NCBI GenBank assembly: GCA_031732755.1
Contig: JAVMKI010000029.1
Location: 1-64,000, forward strand
Direction: 5' to 3'
DNA: 64,000 nt
Origin: Contendibacter sp031732755
GTDB lineage: Bacteria > Pseudomonadota > Gammaproteobacteria > Competibacterales > Competibacteraceae
Shown: piece after piece, positions 25,433 through 35,039 of the stretch
Layout: every line of letters starts with the position of its first letter
Numbering within the stretch: position 1 is the stretch's first letter
Position numbers and translations under genes: made by a program
Notes under the pieces: generated by a model
Database searches by the model: none
What the model saw: only the letters and a program-made list of their open reading frames with translations
Told to the model about the DNA's origin: nothing

Positions 25433-28126
25433 ATGACCATTCGCAATCTCGAATATCTGTTCAAGCCCCGTTCCATCGCGGTCATTGGTCGCGGCAAAGC
25501 CGCCGACGGTCCCGACGCCACTGTGGAGTTCAATCTCATCGAAGGCGGTTTCAAGGGGCCGGTGATGCCGGTCAATCCGGATCATCGGTCCATTTCGGGC
25601 GTACTGGCCTATAAGGACATCGCCAGTTTGCCGGTCGCGCCGGACCTGGCGATTTTGACCACGCCGCTGGCCGAGGCGCCAAAACTGATCGACGAGTTGG
25701 GCACGCGTGGGACCCGCGCGGCATTGCTGCTCAGCCGGGAAATTTTGCAAGACCACAGCGGCGCCAAACCGGCGCTGTTGAGCCAGGAAATGCTGCGCAA
25801 ACACCCGGACGAAGGGGAATCCCTGAAGCGGAAGATCCTGGAAACCGCCAAGCCCTATCTGTTGCGCGTCATGGGACCGGATCATCTTGGTTATGCCGTG
25901 CCATCGACCAATGTCAACGCCAGTTTGAACGCGACCCGGCCGTTGCCCGGCCACATCGCGTTGTTGTGCCAGTCCGCCGCGATCACCCGTAGCGTGATTG
26001 ACTGGGCCACCGGCCGCAATATCGGTTTCTCGCATGTGATCTCGGTGGGCATGCGTTGGGATGTGGATTTGGGTGACCTGATTGATTATCTGCTGCGGGA
26101 CAGCAATACCCGCGCCATCCTGATGTACATGGAGAATGCCCGCAACCGTCGCAAGTTCGTGTCCGCCGCCCGCGCCGCCGCCCGGGTCAAACCGGTGATC
26201 GTGCTCAAGCCACGCGATTTTCGGGTCGGCCCAATCGAGGACGCGGTGTACGATGCGGTGTTTCAGCGCGCCGGCATCCTGCGGGTGAACAACATCGAAC
26301 AACTGTTCGGCGCCGCCGAGACTTTGGCCACCGCCAAACCGGTCTACAGCGACCGATTGACCATTCTCAGCAATAGCTACAGTCTGGCGTTGCTGACTAG
26401 CGATACCCTATCGCGGCATGGCGGCCATCTGGCCGAGATCAGCGCGGCGACCCGCGAGCAACTGGCGCGCGCCTGTCGGCCTGGCTATCCGATGGAGAAT
26501 CCAGTGGACCTGGGCGATACGGCTGGTCCCGATGAGTACGGCAAGGCGCTGGACCTGTTGCTGCAAGAGCCGGGTGCCGACGGCGTGTTGGTGGTCCATG
26601 CGCCAGCCTCGGTGAACCGGTCGGAAGAGTGCGCTCGGGCAGTGGTCGAGCGAGCCAAGAGCCGGCGGATGATCATGACCTGCTGGGTCGGCGAAGCGTC
26701 GGTGGAGCAGGCACGCAATCGGTTCAAGGAGGCGCACATCCCCGCTTACCAGGCGCCTGGCGAGGCGGTCGAGGCCTTCATGCGGCTGGCGCAGCACCGG
26801 CGCAATCAGGAATTGCTGATCGAGACCCCGCCCTCGATCCCGGAGGAATTCACTCCCGATCTGGAGACGGCTCGCCGCATTATCGAGATCGCCCTGACCG
26901 CAGGTCGTCGCCGGCTGAATGCCTACGAAACCAGCCAGGTGCTAAACGCCTATCAGATTCGAACCGCCCCGCTGCATTTTGCTTCGACGCCGGAGGCAGC
27001 TTCCGAGATCGCCCTGGAATTGCGCGATCCGGTGGCGCTCAAGATTCTCTCGCCCGATATCGTCAGTAAGTCCGCGGTCGGTGGTGTGGCGTTCAGCTTG
27101 AAGAGTCCGTCGGAGGTGCGGGCGGCCGCTACCAGCATGTTGGAGCGGGTACGTGAATTCGCGCCCGAGGCGGTGATCGACGGTTTCGCCGTGCAGCCGA
27201 TGCAGTCCCGGCACGGCGCCTACGAATTGATGATGGGGGTGCGCACCGGCCAGCGGTTTGGACCGGTGATCTTCTTTGGCCAAGGAGGCACCGAGGCCGA
27301 GGTGATCGACGATGTCGCCTATGCGCTGCCGCCGCTGAACATGCAACTGGCCCGCGATCTGATGTCGCGCACCCGGTTGTACCGCCAGCTTCGCATCAAT
27401 CGCGGTCGGCCGGTGGACTTGAATGACATCGCCTTGACCCTGATCAAAGTTTCGCAGATGGTGATCGATCTGGCTGAAATCATCGAGATGGACATCAACC
27501 CGATCTGGGTTTATTCCAACCATCTGGTGGCGCTGGACGCCAATATCCTAATCGAGTCCAGCACCATGCCGGCGGTGCAGCGGTTGGCGATTTCACCCTA
27601 TCCCAAGGAATTGGAGAAACGGTACGATCTGCCGGATGGCCGCGCCTTCCTGATGCGGGCGATTCTGCCCGAGGATGAGCCGGAATTGCAGGATCTGGTC
27701 AAGCGCATCCCGCTGGAGGATGTGCGCATGCGGTTTTTCCAGCCGCTGCGCGAACTGCCGCACGAAATGGCCGCCCGGTTGACCCAGCTCGATTACGAGC
27801 GGGAAATGGCGTTCATCTTCACCGAACCGGACTGTCTGCCCGGTAAAGGTAAAATCTGGGGGGTGGTGCGTTGCAACGCCGATCCGGACATGGAGCGGGC
27901 CGAGTATTCGATCCTGGTGGACCGGAGCATGACCGGGCTGGGGCTGGGACCGATGTTGATGCGCCACATCATCGAGTACGCCAAGAGCCGGGGCATCAAG
28001 GAACTGTACGGCGAGGTGCTGCGGGAAAACGAACAGATGCTGCGACTTAACCGCCTTCTTCACTTCAAGGTCAGCGCGACGCTCGACGACCCCGGTGTGT
28101 TGCATGTAAGCCTGCCGTTGGCTTGA
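25433..28126 (+). CDS. Pat/PatZ-type protein lysine acetyltransferase (acyl-CoA synthetase-like plus GNAT)
   Basis: The 897-residue product combines an NDP-forming acyl-CoA synthetase-like region (about residues 1-710) with a C-terminal GNAT domain (about 725-890). The N-terminal region starts with a CoA-binding Rossmann part (FKPRSIAVIGRG) and ends with an ATP-grasp segment (AVGGVAFSLKSPSEV, GVRTGQRFGPVIFFGQGGTEAEV). The GNAT part has the acetyl-CoA loop MTGLGLGPMLM. At the place where active ligases carry SHTG with the catalytic His, this protein reads RVGPIEDAVYDAVFQRAGI. The ligase half is therefore probably regulatory, as in Pat. GGGAGG precedes the ATG. It is divergent from acsA, its likely substrate. 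Confidence 0.88.
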   Translation: MTIRNLEYLFKPRSIAVIGRGKAADGPDATVEFNLIEGGFKGPVMPVNPDHRSISGVLAYKDIASLPVAPDLAILTTPLAEAPKLIDELGTRGTRAALLLSREILQDHSGAKPALLSQEMLRKHPDEGESLKRKILETAKPYLLRVMGPDHLGYAVPSTNVNASLNATRPLPGHIALLCQSAAITRSVIDWATGRNIGFSHVISVGMRWDVDLGDLIDYLLRDSNTRAILMYMENARNRRKFVSAARAAARVKPVIVLKPRDFRVGPIEDAVYDAVFQRAGILRVNNIEQLFGAAETLATAKPVYSDRLTILSNSYSLALLTSDTLSRHGGHLAEISAATREQLARACRPGYPMENPVDLGDTAGPDEYGKALDLLLQEPGADGVLVVHAPASVNRSEECARAVVERAKSRRMIMTCWVGEASVEQARNRFKEAHIPAYQAPGEAVEAFMRLAQHRRNQELLIETPPSIPEEFTPDLETARRIIEIALTAGRRRLNAYETSQVLNAYQIRTAPLHFASTPEAASEIALELRDPVALKILSPDIVSKSAVGGVAFSLKSPSEVRAAATSMLERVREFAPEAVIDGFAVQPMQSRHGAYELMMGVRTGQRFGPVIFFGQGGTEAEVIDDVAYALPPLNMQLARDLMSRTRLYRQLRINRGRPVDLNDIALTLIKVSQMVIDLAEIIEMDINPIWVYSNHLVALDANILIESSTMPAVQRLAISPYPKELEKRYDLPDGRAFLMRAILPEDEPELQDLVKRIPLEDVRMRFFQPLRELPHEMAARLTQLDYEREMAFIFTEPDCLPGKGKIWGVVRCNADPDMERAEYSILVDRSMTGLGLGPMLMRHIIEYAKSRGIKELYGEVLRENEQMLRLNRLLHFKVSATLDDPGVLHVSLPLA

Positions 28127-28156
28127 AGGATCGAACGGTGTAGAGGCGCGCGGGTG

Positions 28157-28774
28157 ATGATTGATCCCCGAAGCGAAGTGACGGGCGTTCTGCTCGCTGG
28201 AGGCCGCGCCGAGCGAATGGGCGGACGCGACAAGGGTCTGCTGCCGCTGGCCGGCGAACCGTTGATCGCCCATGGCGTTCGACGGTTGCAACCGCAGGTT
28301 GCGGAACTGCTGATCAGCGCCAACCGCCATCAGGAACATTACCAGCAGTTTGGTTGTCGGGTGGTCGGCGATGGCGCGGACGAACGGTTTCGGGGACCAC
28401 TAGCGGGAGTGCTGGCGGCGTTGCGCGTGGCGACAACCCCTTGGGTGCTGACCGCGCCGTGCGATTCACCGCTGCTGCCGTCCGACTATGCGGCGCGGAT
28501 GCTGGCGGCGCTGGAGCGGGGGAGGGCGACGATCAGCGCGGTTTACGGCGCAGGGTGCTGGCAGCCGGTGTTCGCTCTGGTCTCGGTTGGTTTACGCGAT
28601 GATCTGACGGCCTGGCTGGCGGCCGGAGAAGGTGGTGTGGGCCGCTGGTTGCGACGGCATCGGCCGATTCGGGTGGAATTTCCCGACTGGCCGGCGTTGT
28701 TCCGCAACGTCAATACTCCCGAGGAACTAGCCAGGCTGGAGATGGAATGGACGAGCATGGCAGGCGCGACGTGA
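28157..28774 (+). CDS. mobA: Molybdenum cofactor guanylyltransferase
   Basis: Joins GMP to molybdopterin to make the MGD cofactor used by nitrate reductase and related enzymes. The 205-residue product has the nucleotidyltransferase start GVLLAGGRAERMGGRDKGLLPLAG, the PCDSPLLP motif for metal and nucleotide, and a C-terminal FRNVNTPEEL. I took ATG 28157; a GTG at 28154 is equally possible. It lies 30 bp after the Pat-like gene and 27 bp before the DciA-like gene. A bis-MGD nitrate reductase in this window (63044) is a likely user. Confidence 0.93.
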   Translation: MIDPRSEVTGVLLAGGRAERMGGRDKGLLPLAGEPLIAHGVRRLQPQVAELLISANRHQEHYQQFGCRVVGDGADERFRGPLAGVLAALRVATTPWVLTAPCDSPLLPSDYAARMLAALERGRATISAVYGAGCWQPVFALVSVGLRDDLTAWLAAGEGGVGRWLRRHRPIRVEFPDWPALFRNVNTPEELARLEMEWTSMAGAT

Positions 28775-28801
28775 CCTGCGCGATGAACGGAGGTTGTGAC
28801 C

Positions 28802-29497
28802 ATGGCTGCGGATGCTGATGTCCGAGCGGCGGCCCGCCGCCACACCGCGCGGTTGTTGAAGATGCTGCGCGGCTACGAGCCAAAATCCGAAGTGGAATCG
28901 ATGGCCGAGTCGCCAGCGGCGCCATCGAGGCCGACGGTGGTCGCCGAGGCGCCGCCCGCTTATGCTCGCCTGTTGGACATCGCGCCGCCCCCGCCGCCTG
29001 CGGGCCCGGTTGCGCCATCGCCTGCGGGTTCGGATGCCCCGCCGGGCGCAATGCGGACCGTGGGCGAGAGATTGCGTTGCATCCAGGGGAATTGGGGGCA
29101 GATCGTGGCGCGGGCGGACCACTTTTCCCGGTTGAGCGAGGCTTTTCGCGCCTATTTACCCCCACCGTTGAACGATCATGCGGTATTACTCCGACTCGAT
29201 GCGGAAAGCTGGGAAGTGCGGACGGATTCGGCTGTCTGGGCCACCCGGCTGCGTTATGCCTTGCCCACCATCCGTCAGGCGCTGGGCCAACAGCTTCGCA
29301 TCGCGTTGCCCAAGCCACGCATTCGGGTGATGCCGATAGCCGTTCCGCCCCCGGCCCAGCACCGGCGCCTGACGCTAACCCGACGCAACGCCGAGGTGCT
29401 GGAAGCCGCCGCCCGCGCGCTGCCGGACTCACGGTTGAGCGCGGCCCTGCGGCGGTTGGCAGCGCATGGCCGGTCGGGACCAGAATCCAAGACCTGA
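28802..29497 (+). CDS. DciA-like protein (DUF721) with N-terminal extension
   Basis: DciA proteins help load the replicative helicase DnaB in bacteria without DnaC. The 231-residue product has a basic N-terminal helix (VRAAARRHTARLLKMLRGYE), then a proline-rich linker to about residue 85. A DUF721-type domain follows at about 88-180: LRCIQGNWGQIV, then LLRLDAESWEVRTDSAVWATRLRYALPTIRQAL. A 50-residue tail follows. GGAGG lies 8 bp before the ATG. Most gammaproteobacterial DciA proteins start with the folded domain, so the 85-residue front part is unusual. Family call moderate. Confidence 0.65.
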   Translation: MAADADVRAAARRHTARLLKMLRGYEPKSEVESMAESPAAPSRPTVVAEAPPAYARLLDIAPPPPPAGPVAPSPAGSDAPPGAMRTVGERLRCIQGNWGQIVARADHFSRLSEAFRAYLPPPLNDHAVLLRLDAESWEVRTDSAVWATRLRYALPTIRQALGQQLRIALPKPRIRVMPIAVPPPAQHRRLTLTRRNAEVLEAAARALPDSRLSAALRRLAAHGRSGPESKT

Positions 29498-29542
29498 CGG
29501 ATTCCGTTTGAGACCCCGTTTTCCTCTCACCCCTGGTGCGCC

Positions 29543-32500
29543 ATGGCCTTTTACAGCGATCAGAGCAACCGCCTCGAAGTTCTGGCCGACCGGCTGGCCG
29601 AGTTGCTGCGCCAACCCTTGCGGTCGCCGCTGGCGCGCGAAGTGGTGGTCACGCCGGGGACCGGTCTGGCGCGCTGGCTGGGGTTGCGGTTGGCCGAGCG
29701 GTTGGGAGTGTGCGCCAACTTGGGTTTCCAGTTGCCGGCCACTTTCCTGTGGACCATGGCGCGCGCGGTGCTGCGCCAGTTGCCGCCAACCTCCGACTTC
29801 GACCGTCCCGTGCTGCACTGGCGGCTGATGGCGTTGTTGCGGGACGTGGAAGATACGCCCTGCTTCGCGCCAGTGCGGGCCTATCTGGGTGATGGCCGCG
29901 ACGAGTTCCGCCGCTATGAGCTGGCTGGCCGCATCGCTGACTGCTTCGACCAGTATCTGGTCTACCGGCCCGATTGGATCAATCGCTGGGAAGCGGGCCA
30001 GGAAGAGCACTGGCAGGCGGAATTGTGGCGGCGGTTGGCGCGCGGCGGCGAGACGCATCGAGTGCGGGCGCAGGCGCGGTTCCACGCGTGTCTGGCCAGC
30101 GGCGATTTTGACCGTCGCCAGTTGCCGGAGCGAGTCAGCATGATCGGCATGTCCGCGTTGCCGCCGCTGGATGTGGAGTTGCTCGCGGCGCTAGCGCGGC
30201 ATATGGACGTTCATCTGTTCCTGCTGAATCCCTGCCAGGAATATTGGGGCGACATCCAGGCCGAACGCGATCTGGCCCGGCTGGGCGAGGAGATTGATCC
30301 CGACGAAGTGTATCTGACCGTCGGCCATCCGCTGCTGGCCTCCCTAGGCAAGCAGGGACGCGATTTCATCGATCTGTTGCAAGCGTATCCGCGCGTCGAA
30401 TGGGACGGCTTCGTCGAACCGGAAGGCGCCAACCTGTTACATGGTCTGCAAGCCGATATCCTGCATTTGCGGGAACGGGGTAGCGATGACTGTCCGCCGT
30501 TGCCGCTGCGGCCCGATGATCGTTCGCTCCAGATTCACGCTTGTCACGGGCCGATGCGCGAGGTCGAAGTGGTGCACGATCAACTGCTGGCGCTGTTTGC
30601 GGCGAACCCGACATTACGGCCGGCCGACGTAATCGTGATGACGCCCGATATCGCCCGTTATGGGCCGCTGATCGAGGCGGTATTCGCCAGCGCGCCGCAT
30701 GAGCGACGAATTCCGTTCAGCATCGCCGACCGGGGCGCACCCGCCGAGGAGCCGCTGATCGAGGGCTGGTTCGCGTTGTTGGATTTGAGCGGCGGGCGAT
30801 TCGACGCCAGCCAAGTCCTGAGCCTGCTGGAACTGCCGGCGGTGCGGCGGCGGTTTGGGCTGGATGAGGCCGATTTGACCCGAATCCGTCGCTGGACACG
30901 GGACGTGGGCATCCGCTGGGGGTTCGACGCCGAGGCCAAGGCGCTTTGGGAGTTGCCGACCACGGCTGAACATACCTGGCGGATGGGGCTGGACCGGTTG
31001 TTGCTTGGCTACGCGTTGCCGGGACGCGGGCGAGACTTGTACGCCGGCATTTTGCCGTACGATGAAGTGGAAGGCGGGGAGGCGCGGGCGCTGGGTCAGT
31101 GGCAAACCTTTGTCGAAGCGCTGTTCGGGTTGGACGCCCAACTGCGGGAAAGCCGGTCGCTGACGACTTGGGTGGAGAGTTTGCACGGGGTGTTGGACCG
31201 GTTTTTCGATCCTCGGGACCGCGAAGAGAGTGAGATTCAACGGATTCGCGCCGCGCTGGAAACGCTGCGCGCCAATTTTGAACAGGCGGGTTTTGCCGAG
31301 CCGGTCGGGTTGGCGGTGATAAAGTCAGCCCTGCGCCACGCTTTGAACGCCGCCGAGAGTCCGGCGGGGCGATTTCTCAGCGGCGGCGTGACCTGCTGCG
31401 CCCTGACGCCGATGCGCAGCATTCCCTTCCCGGTGATCGTCCTGCTGGGGATGAGCGACGATGCTTATCCGCGTCCGCGCCATCCGGTGGATTTCGACCG
31501 GATGGCGACCCGCTTCCGGCGCGGCGACCGCGCCCGCCGCCACGATGATCGCTATTTGTTTTTGGAAACGTTGCTGTCGGCGCGCCGCTGTCTCCTGATC
31601 AGCTATGTCGGCCAGAGCATCCGCGATAACACGCCGTTGCCACCCTCGGTGCTGGTCAGCGAGTTGCTAGATGTGGTGGATCGGAGTTTTTATCGTCCGG
31701 ACGGCGGCCGACCTCGCGAGCAACTGGTGACGCGCCATCCGCTGCAAGCCTTCAGTCGCCGGTATTTCAGCGGTAACGACCGCCTGTTCAGCTACGCACG
31801 GGAACTGACCGAGGCCAGCCGTCAGGCCGGGTGGGGTGGGCGCGATCCGATGCCGCTGTTGATCGCGGAACTGCCGGAGCCGGATCAGGCCTTGCGGCGG
31901 GTGACGCTGGACAGTCTGATCGGGTTTTTTCGCCATCCCGCCCGCTGGTTATTGCGGGAGCGGTTGGGGGTCCGACCCGACGAAAGCGAGGAAGAGTTGG
32001 CGACTCGCGAACCGTTCGTGTTGGACGGTTTGGAAAATCATCAACTGCTCGGTCAAATGTTGGAACTGCACCGGGAGGGGCGGTCCGCAGCGATGATTCA
32101 AGCGGTAATGCGAGGCAATGGGGCGCTGCCGCACGGTCAAGTCGGTGACTGCGTATTCGCCCAGGCCCAGGACCGGGTGACGCGCTTCGCCGGACGCCTG
32201 GGGCGAGTGTTGCCGCGCCAGGACCCGGAACCGCTGGATTTGCAACTGAATCTGGGCGAATTTGAAGTGAGCGGGCGCCTGACCGGGATCACGCCGGGCG
32301 GGCGGGTAGGGTATCGATTGGCGTCCATCAAGGCCAATGACTATCTGAATCTATGGTTGCACCACTTGGTGCTGAATGTCGCGGCGCCTGAAGGTATGAC
32401 GTTGCGTAGTTACTGGGTGGCGGAAGACCAGGAAATCGTGCTGGAATCGGTGGAGGATGCCGCCGCGCGGCTGCGGGCGTTGCTGGAATGGTATTGGCGG

Positions 32501-32779
32501 GGGACACGACGACTGCTGCATTTCTTCCCCAAAAGCGCGCTGGCCTATGTCGAAACCCTCTACAAGGACGGGAATTCAGGTACGGATCAGGCACTGCGGG
32601 CGGCGTGGCGCCAATGGGAGGGAGATGATTTTCAGAAAATTGCGCCGGAATGCGAGAACGCCTATTACCGGTTGGCGTTCCGGGATACGGATCCCCTGGA
32701 TGCGGAATTCGAGGCGGTGGCACTGGCGGTGTTTGGGCCGTTGTTCACGCGGATTCGGCAACCCGCGCGGGAGGAGTAG
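29543..32779 (+). CDS. recC: Exodeoxyribonuclease V gamma subunit
   Basis: Chi-recognition and strand-guiding subunit of the RecBCD helicase-nuclease in double-strand break repair. At 1078 residues it is close to the usual length. It starts FYSDQSNRLEVLADRLAELL and shows LVTPGTGLARWLGLRLAERLG-like (VVTPGTGLARWLGL) and LPATFLWTMARAVL. The central part has VISMIGMSALPPLDVELLAALA-type and IQIHACHGPMREVEVVHDQLL-type motifs (LQIHACHGPMREVEVVHDQL). The C-terminal nuclease-like domain has VTLDSLIGFFRHPARWLLRERLG. recB and recD do not follow within the window; the next gene is on the opposite strand. Confidence 0.95.
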   Translation: MAFYSDQSNRLEVLADRLAELLRQPLRSPLAREVVVTPGTGLARWLGLRLAERLGVCANLGFQLPATFLWTMARAVLRQLPPTSDFDRPVLHWRLMALLRDVEDTPCFAPVRAYLGDGRDEFRRYELAGRIADCFDQYLVYRPDWINRWEAGQEEHWQAELWRRLARGGETHRVRAQARFHACLASGDFDRRQLPERVSMIGMSALPPLDVELLAALARHMDVHLFLLNPCQEYWGDIQAERDLARLGEEIDPDEVYLTVGHPLLASLGKQGRDFIDLLQAYPRVEWDGFVEPEGANLLHGLQADILHLRERGSDDCPPLPLRPDDRSLQIHACHGPMREVEVVHDQLLALFAANPTLRPADVIVMTPDIARYGPLIEAVFASAPHERRIPFSIADRGAPAEEPLIEGWFALLDLSGGRFDASQVLSLLELPAVRRRFGLDEADLTRIRRWTRDVGIRWGFDAEAKALWELPTTAEHTWRMGLDRLLLGYALPGRGRDLYAGILPYDEVEGGEARALGQWQTFVEALFGLDAQLRESRSLTTWVESLHGVLDRFFDPRDREESEIQRIRAALETLRANFEQAGFAEPVGLAVIKSALRHALNAAESPAGRFLSGGVTCCALTPMRSIPFPVIVLLGMSDDAYPRPRHPVDFDRMATRFRRGDRARRHDDRYLFLETLLSARRCLLISYVGQSIRDNTPLPPSVLVSELLDVVDRSFYRPDGGRPREQLVTRHPLQAFSRRYFSGNDRLFSYARELTEASRQAGWGGRDPMPLLIAELPEPDQALRRVTLDSLIGFFRHPARWLLRERLGVRPDESEEELATREPFVLDGLENHQLLGQMLELHREGRSAAMIQAVMRGNGALPHGQVGDCVFAQAQDRVTRFAGRLGRVLPRQDPEPLDLQLNLGEFEVSGRLTGITPGGRVGYRLASIKANDYLNLWLHHLVLNVAAPEGMTLRSYWVAEDQEIVLESVEDAAARLRALLEWYWRGTRRLLHFFPKSALAYVETLYKDGNSGTDQALRAAWRQWEGDDFQKIAPECENAYYRLAFRDTDPLDAEFEAVALAVFGPLFTRIRQPAREE

Positions 32780-33010
32780 AACGGCACGAAGCTTGTCAAG
32801 CCAACCCTGGATAGAGCAGGCGCAAATTCCGATTGTGAAGGGGTTATCACCACGGCGCTTCGCCCAACTGCCGGAAAAATCGTGCTTGGTTTCCACAAAC
32901 CGCCACTAAGGCGTTTCCATCACGATGACTCCCAATCCAGAACGTTTGGTCAAGCAATCCATACGCCCACCAGCGCACCATCGATCTGAATCGATTGATG
33001 ACTCCCTCCG

Positions 33011-34939
33011 CTAACGGGCCACAACCCGTGTGCAATCTTGTCGAACCAGCGTCACGCTCTGGGAAGAATAGTCCATCACCAGCGACCGGGTTGCGGTATC
33101 GCGCCAGCGGTCGGCCTGCTCGAAGCTCAATCGCACTTCGTCGCGCAGCGCTTCGGCTTGCCAGTCTTGAATCCGTACCTGGTTCTGCGGGCGCATCCGG
33201 AATTTTTCCCGCATCGCCTCCGCCTGCGAGTCCGAGCGCACGTAGCCCAACTCGCGCAGCTTGGCGAGGTTCTCCGTTTCCAAGGCTTGCCGGTAGGCTT
33301 CCAGCCATTGTCGCACCTCGGTTTCGGAGGGTGGGGCCGGGACGACGCCGACTTCCCAGCTTGCGCCTGTGGCCTCGTTCCCGTTCACCGCGACGCGAAC
33401 GGTATGCTGGCCCGCCGACTGCCCCGAGAAGAGTAGGCGCTGTCCTTGCTCCGTCTGGGGTTGTCCGTCAATCCACCAGATGTAGCGGTGGGGTGGGTTG
33501 TCGTTGACGGTAAAGGTCTGCGTTTCACAGACCTTGAGGAGGATTCGCCCTGCCGGCGGAATGGCTGATAAAGACGGCGCGGGTGGGGTGGGTTTTGGCG
33601 CCGCAATGCGGGGAGTCGGCGGCTGAATGACGGCGACCGGGATCGGTTGGACGAGTGGGGCGGTTGGCGGGGACTCGGCAGGTTTGACGGTGGCCAGCGT
33701 GGGCGTGGCTTGTTTTTCCTCTTCTTGGTGGGGGACGGAGGGCGGCGGAGTCGCTGGAGTGACTGGGTTTTCCTTGGCCGGTGGTGCGGGATGATCCACG
33801 GGCTTGGCGGGTTCCGGTTTGGCGGGCTCTGGCTTTGCCGGTTCTGGGTTGGCGGGTTCGGGTTTTACGGGTTGCGGTTTTACCGGCTCGGGCTTGACCG
33901 GCTCCAGCTTGGCAACAAGTTTGGCCGGTTCCGGTTTGGCCGGTTCCGGCTTGGGCGCGGCGAGGAGGTGTTCGACCCGTGACGTGAAGGCGCCGCGCCA
34001 ATCCCAGTTCCAATGCCAATCCTGATTCCAGCGCCATCCGATCACCGCCGCCAGGGCCGCTAGGGAAACGCCACCGGTCAAGGTCGCCCATGTCCACGGG
34101 CTGATTCGTCCACCGACCGGCACCTTGGCCAGCGCCTCCAGCAATTCCGTGACCGTGTTATAGCGCCGGTCCCGGTCTTTCATGATGGCTTTCGCCACCA
34201 ACCGCTGGAAGACGCGCGGCACCGGACGTTCGAACGCGGGAAGGTACACGCCCGGCTCGAAAAGCTGCTTGCCGATGATTTCCTCTCGCGTCAACCCCAG
34301 GAAGAACTTACGACCCGTGGCCATTTCGTACAGCACCAGGCCGAGTGAGAAAATATCGGCGCGCCCATCTATCTTCATGGTGCTGCGCAGTTGTTCAGGG
34401 GCGCTGTAGGCGAGCGTGCCGAGAAAGACGCCGGTGTGGGTGTATTGAGTGTGCTGCGGGTCCAACAGCTTGGCGATGCCGAAGTCCATCACGACCACCC
34501 GGTTCGTGCCGTCTTCGAGCATGATGTTGTGGGGTTTGATGTCGCGGTGGACGACCGGCGGCTGTTGGGTGTGTGCGTAGGCCAGGGCTTCGCCGACTTG
34601 GGCGCCGATGGTCAGCGCCTTGGACAGGGGTAGAGCGCCTTCCTGTTTCAGAATGTCGTACAGGTTCCGCCCACGAATGTATTCCATCACGAAGTAGTGG
34701 CGGCCTGCGTCCTGGCCGATGTCGAACACCTGAATGATATGCGGGTGGCGGAGCCGCGCCATGACCCGCGCTTCGTTGTAGAATCGCGCCACGGCTTCGA
34801 CCGTTTCGTCGGTCAGATCGGCGCGCAGCACCTTGAGCGCGAAGATCGAGCCGAGTTCGAGATGGCGAACCTGGTAAACGACCCCCATGCCGCCCTTGCC
34901 CAGTTCGCCGATGACTTCATATTTGCCGGCGATGATCAT
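33011..34939 (-). CDS. Transmembrane serine/threonine protein kinase
   Basis: Hanks-type kinase of 642 residues. Kinase domain about 7-270: glycine loop GELGKGGMGVV, Lys36 in FALKVL, catalytic HRDIKPHN (131-138), DFG (152-154), APE (180-182). A single membrane segment near residues 283-301 (ATLTGGVSLAALAAVIGW) is followed by a long linker of PEPAKPEPVKP repeats (about 325-380). The external C-terminal part has an Ig-like stretch (RYIWWIDGQPQTEQGQRLLF) and an NTF2-like segment (EVRQWLEAYRQALETENLAKL). The cytoplasmic catalytic and periplasmic parts suggest a sensor kinase for envelope signals. Its ligand and substrates are unknown. Confidence 0.92.
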   Translation of the reverse strand: MIIAGKYEVIGELGKGGMGVVYQVRHLELGSIFALKVLRADLTDETVEAVARFYNEARVMARLRHPHIIQVFDIGQDAGRHYFVMEYIRGRNLYDILKQEGALPLSKALTIGAQVGEALAYAHTQQPPVVHRDIKPHNIMLEDGTNRVVVMDFGIAKLLDPQHTQYTHTGVFLGTLAYSAPEQLRSTMKIDGRADIFSLGLVLYEMATGRKFFLGLTREEIIGKQLFEPGVYLPAFERPVPRVFQRLVAKAIMKDRDRRYNTVTELLEALAKVPVGGRISPWTWATLTGGVSLAALAAVIGWRWNQDWHWNWDWRGAFTSRVEHLLAAPKPEPAKPEPAKLVAKLEPVKPEPVKPQPVKPEPANPEPAKPEPAKPEPAKPVDHPAPPAKENPVTPATPPPSVPHQEEEKQATPTLATVKPAESPPTAPLVQPIPVAVIQPPTPRIAAPKPTPPAPSLSAIPPAGRILLKVCETQTFTVNDNPPHRYIWWIDGQPQTEQGQRLLFSGQSAGQHTVRVAVNGNEATGASWEVGVVPAPPSETEVRQWLEAYRQALETENLAKLRELGYVRSDSQAEAMREKFRMRPQNQVRIQDWQAEALRDEVRLSFEQADRWRDTATRSLVMDYSSQSVTLVRQDCTRVVAR

Positions 34940-35039
34940 CGCACTGATCCTGCTCCCCCGACGGAGCCGTGTGAAAAATCGAACGCTATTTTAGCAATGG
35001 ACCCAAGCCTATCAGTTTAATATGAAAGGAGAAACGAAA

